Made by a program: the position numbers and the translations under genes
Notes under the pieces: generated by a model
Database searches by the model: none
Seen by the model: only the letters and a program-made list of their open reading frames with translations
Told to the model about the DNA's origin: nothing
From: Deltaproteobacteria bacterium
Lineage (GTDB): Bacteria; Desulfobacterota; Desulfobacteria; Desulfobacterales; SG8-13
Assembly (NCBI GenBank): GCA_024639205.1
Contig: JAHEIV010000143.1
Location: forward strand, 1-7,369
Reading direction: 5' to 3'
Length of the DNA: 7,369 nt
In this document: positions 1 through 5,371 of the stretch, in pieces
Position numbering within the stretch: position 1 is the stretch's first letter
How the letters are laid out: each line of letters begins with the position of its first letter

Positions 1-30
1 CTTGAAGGCTTCCGTCCGGAAGCCTTCAAG
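1..30. repeat. Perfect 13-bp inverted repeat inside the activator gene
   Basis: Bases 1-13 (CTTGAAGGCTTCC) are the exact reverse complement of bases 18-30, separated by GTCC. It encodes LEGFRPEAFK in the activator frame. As RNA it would form a very stable hairpin with a 4-nt loop. It may extend beyond the left edge, because base 1 is already paired. No T-tract follows, so a simple intrinsic terminator is unlikely. Function unknown. Confidence 0.85.
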
Positions 31-951
31 GACATCGTTGCAGAGGACGAGACGATGGCGCTCGTCTTTCGGCAGGTCGAAGCGGTCGCCCCGACCGATT
101 ACAGCGTGGTGCTCAACGGCGAGTCCGGCACGGGAAAGGAAATGATCGCCCGAACCATTCATCGCCTGAGCGATCGCAGCGCAGCTCCTTTTGTGGCGGT
201 CAACATGGCGGCTGTGAGCATGACGATCTTCGAGGACGAGTTTTTCGGTCACACCAAAGGCGCCTACACCGATGCTTCCAACGGGAGAATCGGATTTTTC
301 GAAGCTGCCCAGGAAGGTACGCTGTTTTTAGATGAAATCACAGAATTGGACCCCTCGCTGCAGGCGAAACTGCTGCGGGTCATCGAAGAGCGTGAGCTTT
401 ACCGATTGGGCAGCACGCGGGTGCACAATGTGGATGTGCGTATCGTTGCCGCCACCAATCGAGACATCGGTGAGGAGATCAAAGCCAATCGTTTCCGGGC
501 GGACCTTTTCTACCGACTCAACATGCACAACATCAAGGTGCCGCCGCTGCGCGAGAGAAAAGCCGACATTCTTCCCCTGGCTCGCCACTTTGTTAAGCGG
601 CATTCAAAGGCCAATCGGAAAAAGATCCATTCCCTGGCACCGGCCCTGGCGGATCGACTGTTGAACTACGATTTTCCCGGTAACGTGCGGGAGCTCGAAA
701 ACATGATCGCCTCGGCGGTTTTGCTGGAAAGAACCCATACGCTCACCCTGAGTTCGGTACCGGATCTGAAAAATGCCCACGCACCGGCGAAGCGGCGGGG
801 AGGCGGATTTTTGACGTTGGAAGAACTGGAAAAGAAGCACATAATGAACGTATTGAAGGCAGCGGAAGGAAACAAGGCCCGGGCGGCCAAAATTTTGGGG
901 GTGAACACAACCACTGTCTATCGTAAACTCAGCAAATACGGGATACCTTGA
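1..951 (+). CDS. Sigma-54-dependent transcriptional activator (AAA+ and Fis-type HTH), 5'-truncated by the window edge
   Basis: Bacterial enhancer-binding protein that uses ATP hydrolysis to open sigma-54 RNA polymerase promoters. The frame is open to base 1, so the true start lies upstream; the first Met (base 55) falls just before the AAA+ core and is not credible. Numbering from the window edge (316 residues): Walker A GESGTGKE at 40-47, sigma-54-contact loop GAYTDA at 87-92, Walker B GTLFLDE at 106-112, sensor-I region AATNRD at about 150-155, FPGNVRELEN at 225-234, and a C-terminal Fis-type HTH (NKARAAKILGV...TVYRKL) at about 291-315. The GAYTDA loop departs from canonical GAFTGA at two positions. 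Any receiver or PAS domain is out of view, so it cannot be said whether this is a response regulator. The location beside flagellar genes suggests an FlrC/FlgR-like role, but AtoC/NtrC-type regulators look the same over this region, so no symbol is given. The next gene begins 3 nt after its TGA. Confidence 0.95.
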   Translation, partial: LEGFRPEAFKDIVAEDETMALVFRQVEAVAPTDYSVVLNGESGTGKEMIARTIHRLSDRSAAPFVAVNMAAVSMTIFEDEFFGHTKGAYTDASNGRIGFFEAAQEGTLFLDEITELDPSLQAKLLRVIEERELYRLGSTRVHNVDVRIVAATNRDIGEEIKANRFRADLFYRLNMHNIKVPPLRERKADILPLARHFVKRHSKANRKKIHSLAPALADRLLNYDFPGNVRELENMIASAVLLERTHTLTLSSVPDLKNAHAPAKRRGGGFLTLEELEKKHIMNVLKAAEGNKARAAKILGVNTTTVYRKLSKYGIP

Positions 952-954
952 AAA

Positions 955-1683
955 ATGGAAATCGAAGAAATCACAGGCACGGAAATCAAAGAGGTGTTCG
1001 AATCGCTGCTGGAGCATGGAACGCTGGTCAGGCTGAGAGTGCGGGGCACCGGATACCAGCATTTGACCGTCGTTACCGGATTCCGCCGCAAGTTAAACAA
1101 ACAGTATTTTCTCGCCGATTACACCGAAGGCTTCAAGGAAGCGGTGGCCGGAAAGAAAAATCTTCGGGCGGAGTTTGAATTCACCGGCTTTGAGGACCGG
1201 ATCCTGCGCAGCTTCAGCGTCACCGGTGTCGACTTTTATAACGACCAGCTGTGTTTTGAATTTCCCAAAGTGATTCAGCGCCATCAGCGCCGAAAATATT
1301 TCAGGTTGGAGGCCCCCGCCGGTACAGTCGTCGAATTCAACTGCAGCGACAGGCAATGCAGCGAAAAGGTGGTGGACATCAGCCTTGGCGGGGCGCTTAT
1401 TGCGCTGGTCAGCTTCGGGGATATCAGCCGGAAGCAGCTGCCGTTCGGAATCGGCGATGAGCTTCAGGATGTGACCCTTTGCTTCCCCACTGATTCGGGT
1501 GAAGAGAGGATCACCGTCAAAAGAGCATCCGTGGTGCGGTTCGACAAGGGAACGCCCGAGGCCGATACTTGCTGTGGCCTTCACTTTATCGAAATCGAGA
1601 GCGACGAGGCCCAGGCCCTTACCGATTTCGTTTATTATTACCAGCGCAAGTACCTGCGAACACGCGTTCGACCCGATCGGTAA
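955..1683 (+). CDS. YcgR-like PilZ domain c-di-GMP receptor
   Basis: Cytosolic c-di-GMP-binding protein of 242 aa with no signal peptide or membrane segment. It has a YcgR-N-like beta-rich N-terminal domain (about residues 15-105) and a PilZ domain (about 108-235). The two PilZ ligand motifs are intact: RxxxR at R113-R117 within QRRKYFR, and DxSxxG at D141, S143, G146 within DISLGG. The typical closing strand GLHFIEI follows at about 208-214. Length and layout match YcgR/FlgZ proteins (about 240 aa), which bind the flagellar motor and slow or bias it when c-di-GMP is high. The ATG lies 3 nt after the stop of the sigma-54 activator with no clear Shine-Dalgarno, so translation is probably coupled and the two genes co-transcribed. 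The only Met available near the N-terminus is the first. A flagellar-brake role is inferred from family and context; it could instead control another c-di-GMP output. Confidence 0.92.
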   Translation: MEIEEITGTEIKEVFESLLEHGTLVRLRVRGTGYQHLTVVTGFRRKLNKQYFLADYTEGFKEAVAGKKNLRAEFEFTGFEDRILRSFSVTGVDFYNDQLCFEFPKVIQRHQRRKYFRLEAPAGTVVEFNCSDRQCSEKVVDISLGGALIALVSFGDISRKQLPFGIGDELQDVTLCFPTDSGEERITVKRASVVRFDKGTPEADTCCGLHFIEIESDEAQALTDFVYYYQRKYLRTRVRPDR

Positions 1684-1712
1684 ACCCGCGTCTGAATGTT
1701 GCCCGGGTCGAA
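1667..1712. repeat. Inverted repeat at the 3' end of the PilZ gene
   Basis: TTCGACCCG (1667-1675) pairs perfectly with CGGGTCGAA (1704-1712), a 9-bp stem with a 28-nt loop that contains the PilZ stop codon. There is no T-tract on either side. It may act as an mRNA 3'-end hairpin or part of a factor-dependent terminator; the role is not shown by sequence. Confidence 0.4.
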
Positions 1713-1715
1713 GGC

Positions 1716-1730
1716 ATCCGGGCGCCGGAT
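1716..1730. terminator. Possible bidirectional terminator hairpin in the convergent spacer
   Basis: ATCCGG-GCG-CCGGAT forms a short GC-rich hairpin (6-bp stem, 3-nt loop) between the convergent PilZ gene and the leftward gene ending at 1848. The location suits a shared terminator, but neither strand has a T-run after it, so termination would need Rho or other signals. The rest of 1684-1847 holds no credible gene. Confidence 0.25.
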
Positions 1731-1847
1731 TCAGCTTCGGTTCGACGGTTTCTGCCAACCGATCGGCCGGAATTGACCCGGCAATACCGTCCGGCTGGCG
1801 CAGCTGCCATTTGCTCGTTGGTCTGCGCCCTGAGCGGCAGCAGGCGG

Positions 1848-2312
1848 TTAGATGTAATCTCCCCGGTTGAATTTCCAGGCTTCCGTGGACGCCGTAACCA
1901 GCGCCCGGTTCAGCACGTCCTTCAGCGGTTGCCCATCCGGCAGCGCTTTTAACAGCAGCTGCATCTTTTCTTTTTCCTCGGTCACCCGCTCCATGAGCGG
2001 CTGGATCTGCTTCAAGGAGCACTGCGGATCGCCGAGTTTGCACCGATAGTCATCCATCACATCCAGGAACCGCTCGATACGATCGATGCTGCGGCCGTCT
2101 GCGGCCGAGACCGCCGGCTGCAAGGTGGCCGGCTTCACCGCAGTCGATGGCGTCACCGAAGCGGTGCGGGTTTGGCCGTCGGTTTTTGCGGATGCATCTA
2201 CGGTTTCTTTCAACACTTCGCCAAAGGTCGGTCCACCGGGTTTGTCTGCACCCGGTGCCTTTGGTCCGGCGGGTGGTTGCCCGGATATCGGCATGCCGTC
2301 AAGAATTTTCAT
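1848..2312 (-). CDS. Uncharacterised small protein with C-terminal KFNRGDYI, flagellar-locus associated
   Basis: 154 aa with no recognised family. The N-terminal half (1-75) is rich in Pro, Gly, Ala and Thr and looks disordered; a short segment, PTFGEVLKETVD (28-39), resembles the start of export-type flagellar proteins such as FliK and FlgJ, but too weakly to name it. The C-terminal half (about 76-150) is predicted helical and charged (IDRIERFLDVMDDY, QIQPLMERVTEEKEKMQLLLK, LKDVLNRALVTASTEAWKFNRGDYI). Two cysteines lie at C91 and C98. There is no hydrophobic signal peptide. The ATG at 2312 is preceded by GAGGG at 7 nt spacing (2320-2324), which supports the start. The gene follows the diguanylate cyclase on the same strand after 282 nt and has its own candidate sigma-54 promoter, so it is probably made with middle or late flagellar genes. 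A role in flagellar export, assembly or regulation is inference from position only. Confidence 0.8.
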   Translation of the reverse strand: MKILDGMPISGQPPAGPKAPGADKPGGPTFGEVLKETVDASAKTDGQTRTASVTPSTAVKPATLQPAVSAADGRSIDRIERFLDVMDDYRCKLGDPQCSLKQIQPLMERVTEEKEKMQLLLKALPDGQPLKDVLNRALVTASTEAWKFNRGDYI

Positions 2313-2426
2313 ACGATTACCCTCTACCGTTTATCGTTGTTACTTGCCATCATATCCAATTTTATCCTTGTGCCCCCCTATGCGGTGCGTGCAGCGCAAG
2401 ACACCCTTGTCCCTGCATCTGAATCA

Positions 2427-2442
2427 TGCAAGTTCCGTGCAA
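2427..2442 (-). promoter_or_regulatory. Candidate sigma-54 (-24/-12) promoter
   Basis: Read leftward the site is TTGCACGGAACTTGCA. Against the TGGCAC-N5-TTGCA consensus it has one mismatch (T for G at -25). The -24 G and the -12 GC are present with exact 12-nt spacing. Predicted transcription start is near base 2416, about 104 nt before the ATG at 2312. It fits with a sigma-54 activator being encoded in the same window, although which activator uses it is not known. A good match, but made by eye. Confidence 0.65.
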
Positions 2443-2521
2443 TACCCGCACATATTCCGCCGTTTGGATGCGAATACAACAAATACAATTGATTTCAGTA
2501 AGTTAGGGGTTCTGGTGCAAG

Positions 2522-2558
2522 TTGCCGGCTACCGACGACAAAGACCCGAAGCCGGCAA
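2522..2558. repeat. Inverted repeat upstream of the sigma-54 promoter
   Basis: TTGCCGGCT (2522-2530) and AGCCGGCAA (2550-2558) are perfect 9-bp arms around a 19-nt spacer. A further TGCCGG half-like element lies at 2581-2586. The centre is about 124 bp upstream of the predicted start at 2416, a usual distance for an enhancer-binding-protein site. It also lies just after the stop of the diguanylate cyclase and could be an mRNA 3'-end hairpin, but no T-run follows leftward. The rest of 2313-2594 shows no credible gene. Confidence 0.45.
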
Positions 2559-2594
2559 GAGACGCACAGGGGGCAAAATGTGCCGGTTGCTGCG

Positions 2595-3683
2595 TTATTT
2601 TTCCGCCAAGGCCTTGTTCTTGCCTGATTGCTTGGCTTCATACAGGGCCTTATCCGCCCGGTCGATGATGGCCGTGGGCGTATCTCCTTTTTTGAAGGCG
2701 CTCACGCCGATACTGACGGTTAGCGACAGGGTCTCGCCTCCGTCACTGCCGTCAAGGGAGTAGCGGGTCGCGGCGAATTCTTTGCAGAGCTGCTTGGCTT
2801 TTTTATGGGCATTTCGCAGGGAGGCATGCGGCAAAACGACCACAAACTCCTCGCCACCGTACCGGCCAACGAAATCGTCACCGCGTATCTGCCGGCGGCA
2901 ATTGCCCGCCACCGAGGCCAGCACCCGATCGCCGACCGTATGCCCGTGGGTGTCGTTTATGATTTTGAAATCGTCGACGTCGATCAGCATCAGCGAAAAC
3001 GGCGACGGCACCGTGGCGTTGCGGTTCACCATCTCCTCGATGTAAAGATCGAATGTTTTGCGGTTGTAAACGCCGGTCAGGCCATCGCGCTCCGCCTCCG
3101 AGCGCACCTGCTCGAGCTCGTCCTTGAGACCGCTGACTTTGCCGGCAAGCTCTTTCATGCGGCTTTTATCGCGCTTGCTTTTTTCTCGGACGGTGTCACG
3201 CAGCTGCGATATTTCTTTTGTCAGCGTCTGTTTGATCTGCTTGAGGTCGTCGAGAAAACCAATCTTTTCGATCTGTTGGCTCTGGGTGATAATCTTGCGG
3301 TTGTAGTCCTGGTTCTCCGAATCAAGGGATGTGATGGCGCTGCTCAGCAAAGCGATGATGTCGCGAAACTCTTTTTCGCGATTCTCCAGGTACCGGTTCT
3401 GCTGGCGAACGTAATTTTTAATTTCGGCTTTCTGCCTTTTGAAACGGTCTTTTACAAAGGCAACGTTGGGTTCGGCAGCCAGATGATGCGACAGCGTCGA
3501 GATCTCTTTTTTAAACGCCTCGGAGTTGATTTCTTTCAGGTCGATGGCAAATTCCTGTATAAAGTGAAGCAAATGCTGAAGGCTGGCCAGAAAAAACTTC
3601 CGGCGTTCTTCGCACACACGCAGATCAGCAACCAGATTTTTGCCATCCGAACGGTTGGTGGTGGTTTTTTTTACGAGCTGCAT
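2595..3683 (-). CDS. GGDEF diguanylate cyclase with long coiled-coil N-terminus
   Basis: Synthesises c-di-GMP from two GTP. 362 aa, apparently cytosolic, with no transmembrane segment. Residues 1-90 are helical with no named sensor domain; about 75-198 is heptad-rich and probably coiled coil, which would dimerise the catalytic domain. The GGDEF domain spans about 199-358: entry RDGLTGVYNR at 199-208, metal-binding LIDVDDFK at 233-240 (D235), signature GGEEF at 276-280, and inhibitory I-site RxxD at R267-D270, exactly five residues before GGEEF. The closing motif DRADKALYEAKQSGKN is intact (341-356). The protein should therefore be active and product-inhibited. The ATG at 3683 has a strong GGAGGT Shine-Dalgarno 7 nt upstream. 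It lies 70 nt after the exported repeat protein, with a hairpin between them. With the nearby PilZ receptor it suggests local c-di-GMP control of flagellar function; that link is inference. Confidence 0.95.
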   Translation of the reverse strand: MQLVKKTTTNRSDGKNLVADLRVCEERRKFFLASLQHLLHFIQEFAIDLKEINSEAFKKEISTLSHHLAAEPNVAFVKDRFKRQKAEIKNYVRQQNRYLENREKEFRDIIALLSSAITSLDSENQDYNRKIITQSQQIEKIGFLDDLKQIKQTLTKEISQLRDTVREKSKRDKSRMKELAGKVSGLKDELEQVRSEAERDGLTGVYNRKTFDLYIEEMVNRNATVPSPFSLMLIDVDDFKIINDTHGHTVGDRVLASVAGNCRRQIRGDDFVGRYGGEEFVVVLPHASLRNAHKKAKQLCKEFAATRYSLDGSDGGETLSLTVSIGVSAFKKGDTPTAIIDRADKALYEAKQSGKNKALAEK

Positions 3684-3707
3684 GGCCCTGACCTCCCTTT
3701 GATGGTT

Positions 3708-3735
3708 GCCACCGCCGGCATGCTTCAGCGGTGGC
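3708..3735. repeat. Intercistronic hairpin before the diguanylate cyclase
   Basis: GCCACCGC (3708-3715) and GCGGTGGC (3728-3735) form a perfect 8-bp GC-rich stem with a 12-nt loop. Read leftward it lies between the stop of the repeat-protein gene (3754) and the cyclase Shine-Dalgarno (around 3691-3696). No T-run follows, so it is more likely an mRNA-stability or partial-termination element than a full terminator. Confidence 0.45.
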
Positions 3736-3753
3736 GGCTGCGAGCCGGCGCTT

Positions 3754-4218
3754 TCACCTTGTTCGACGCTGATCGACCAGGATACCCATCGATTGCAGCA
3801 TGTCCCAGGCCTTTTGCTTTTGCACCGAATCTTCGCTGCGCTGAACGACGATAATCGCCTTGATCACTTCATCGCTCAGACCGGCTTCTTTCAGACGGAT
3901 CACGTCCTGAACGGTCGCGAATCTGACCGATTTAATTTCTTCTCCGTAAACGATTGTTTGCCGATCTTTCAGAAACGTCTGATCCTGTATCAACATCTGA
4001 ATGGTTTGCTCGGTTATTCCCGATTTTTTCAGGGTCAGGATCTCCTCCACGGTAAATGCGCCGGTTTCGATGGTTTTTTCCTGGATCATCAGGCGAATCG
4101 TTTGGTCCTCGATCCCGGCTTCTTTGAGTAAAATCAGTTCCCGGCTGTCCAATCCCCATCCGGGCAGCGCAACAAACCACAGCAGAAAAGCGGTGAATAT
4201 CAGAAGCGTTGTTTTCAT
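3754..4218 (-). CDS. Exported protein with three copies of a helix-turn-helix-like LKEAG repeat
   Basis: 154 aa and unnamed. An N-terminal signal peptide is clear: basic start MKTT, hydrophobic core to about residue 18, likely cleavage after PGWG near residue 22, with no lipobox Cys. The mature part holds three related units: 27-49 (ELILLKEAGIEDQTIRLMIQ...), 59-81 (EILTLKKSGITEQTIQMLIQ...) and 105-126 (DVIRLKEAGLSDEVIKAII...). The shared pattern is an acidic residue, two hydrophobics, x-L-K-[EK]-[AS]-G, then a second helix containing an Ile-x-x-hydrophobic-Ile core. Each unit looks like a helix-turn-helix hairpin. Such units occur in uncharacterised bacterial proteins; no function is established that I can name. 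The ATG lies 3 nt after the flgL stop with no clear Shine-Dalgarno, so translation is probably coupled to flgL. A periplasmic, flagellum-related role is inferred from the operon. Confidence 0.85.
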   Translation of the reverse strand: MKTTLLIFTAFLLWFVALPGWGLDSRELILLKEAGIEDQTIRLMIQEKTIETGAFTVEEILTLKKSGITEQTIQMLIQDQTFLKDRQTIVYGEEIKSVRFATVQDVIRLKEAGLSDEVIKAIIVVQRSEDSVQKQKAWDMLQSMGILVDQRRTR

Positions 4219-4221
4219 CGG

Positions 4222-5361
4222 CTATTTCAAAAACTGTAACAGACTCGACTGCAGGATACGCGCAGCGGTAGCCAACGAGGTTTCATAGGCGTTCTCCAAG
4301 CTCTGCAGCTCGACAATCGCCTGGGTGACGTCGGCATCCTCGACGGCCGAGCGCATCTCTTCTATCCGCAGGTCCAGTCGGGCGTATTGATTTTCGAACG
4401 TCTCGAGTCGCTGGAACTGGACCGCCGCTTGCGCTCGAACCTGCTGCATCTGGTCGGCGGCATTGTTCAACGGATCGATCACCGCGGCTATCCGGGCGGT
4501 GGCGGCCGACGGATTCGGATCCTGCAATGCCTGCTGCAACAAACTGAGCTGGTAAAATAGATCCGTAAACGTGCGGCTGCCGTCGGCATTGAGATCGATT
4601 TGCAGGCCTTCGCCGATGATCAGCCGGAAGTCGCCGGTGTCCCCGTTGTAAGTTTCGTAGTCCACGACCGCCATCCCTGCGCTGTCGGCCGTCACGGTGA
4701 AATAGTAATCGCCATCGGCGATGGCTGCTCCCCCGTTGTCGAGACCATTCCAGGTGACCGAATTGACACCGGCGGTGCCGCCGCTGCCCGGCGTGATGCC
4801 GTCACCGACAGTGAGGGTGCGAAGCACGGAGCCATTGGCGCCGCGTATCTGGATAACCGCATCGGTGGCATCTGCCGCCAACCCGAAATCGATATCGGCG
4901 GGTACGCCGCCGTTGATCTCCACCCGATGAGCGAATGGCGGCACGTCGGTCTGATGACCGGCGTAGATGTAACGGTTGCGCAGTTTGCTGTTGGCCTGGC
5001 TGCGGAGCTGATCGCGAATATTTGCGATTTGCTCGGCTGCCACCGCTCGCAGGTTAGTGGAACCGGCAGCGTTTTCGATGGCAATATTGCGGGCCGTCTG
5101 GACACTCTCGGAAGCCGAGTCCAAGACGGTTTCACCGTATTTGAGTCTTGTTTTTCCGCGGCCGATGTTCTGCCGGTATTGCTCCAGAGAGGACAGAATT
5201 CTATGGTAGTCCAGTATTCTTCCCGTGGCGATCGGATCTTCTGAGATGCGCTGAAAATTCTTGCCCGTCGCCACCTTCTTTTGGGACTTCTGCAGAGCCT
5301 CGGTTTGCTTGAGAAGCTGTGCCGCTATATCGGCTGTCATCATTTTTGTCGTTACACGCAT
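4222..5361 (-). CDS. flgL: Flagellar hook-associated protein 3 (FlgL, hook-filament junction) with an internal FlgD-like Ig domain
   Basis: Forms the second junction ring between hook and filament after export through the flagellar type III apparatus. The 379 aa include the conserved flagellin-like N-terminal helices (1-135, with MRVTTKMM at the start, KVATGKNFQRISEDPIATGR at 29-48 and RNRYIYAGHQTDVPPF at 128-143) and the C-terminal helix (about 285-379, ending ENAYETSLATAARILQSSLLQFLK). Between them, residues about 151-236 look like the FlgD Ig-like domain: AVIQIRGANGSVLRTL, then VTWNGLDNGGAAIADGDYYFTVTADSAG at 202-229. The ordinary FlgL sequence resumes at YNGDTGDFRLIIGEG (238-252). Length exceeds the 317 aa of enteric FlgL, consistent with an insertion. 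The ATG lies 10 nt after the flgK stop with a modest GGAA ribosome site. FlgN, encoded upstream, is its expected chaperone. Confidence 0.95.
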   Translation of the reverse strand: MRVTTKMMTADIAAQLLKQTEALQKSQKKVATGKNFQRISEDPIATGRILDYHRILSSLEQYRQNIGRGKTRLKYGETVLDSASESVQTARNIAIENAAGSTNLRAVAAEQIANIRDQLRSQANSKLRNRYIYAGHQTDVPPFAHRVEINGGVPADIDFGLAADATDAVIQIRGANGSVLRTLTVGDGITPGSGGTAGVNSVTWNGLDNGGAAIADGDYYFTVTADSAGMAVVDYETYNGDTGDFRLIIGEGLQIDLNADGSRTFTDLFYQLSLLQQALQDPNPSAATARIAAVIDPLNNAADQMQQVRAQAAVQFQRLETFENQYARLDLRIEEMRSAVEDADVTQAIVELQSLENAYETSLATAARILQSSLLQFLK

Positions 5362-5371
5362 GGGATTTCCG

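Noticed and set aside
1093..2043. Leftward open frame (316 codons) opposite the PilZ gene
   Set aside because: It is antisense to an intact PilZ protein and runs through the spacer into the out-of-frame end of the 154-aa gene; the product has low-complexity shadow character.
2313..2345. Nine-codon leftward leader ORF (MMASNNDKR) just before the 154-aa gene
   Set aside because: It is too short, with no good ribosome site and no attenuator-like codon run or alternative hairpins.
2545..2594. GEMM-I c-di-GMP riboswitch suggested by GACGCACAGGGGGCAAAA on the + strand
   Set aside because: Only the short ACGCACAGGG-like string matches; the second conserved segment (GGACGCAAAGCC) and the required stems are absent, and no gene lies downstream on that strand.
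2086..2763. Rightward open frame (225 codons) across the sigma-54 promoter region
   Set aside because: It overlaps two leftward genes, has no family resemblance and would read through the promoter region.
2805..3854. Long rightward open frame (349 codons) opposite the diguanylate cyclase
   Set aside because: It lies antisense to a gene with clear GGDEF motifs and a strong ribosome site; its product shows no domain pattern. It is a shadow frame.
4600..5244. Rightward open frame (214 codons) opposite flgL
   Set aside because: It is antisense to a confident FlgL and is explained by codon bias of the real gene.
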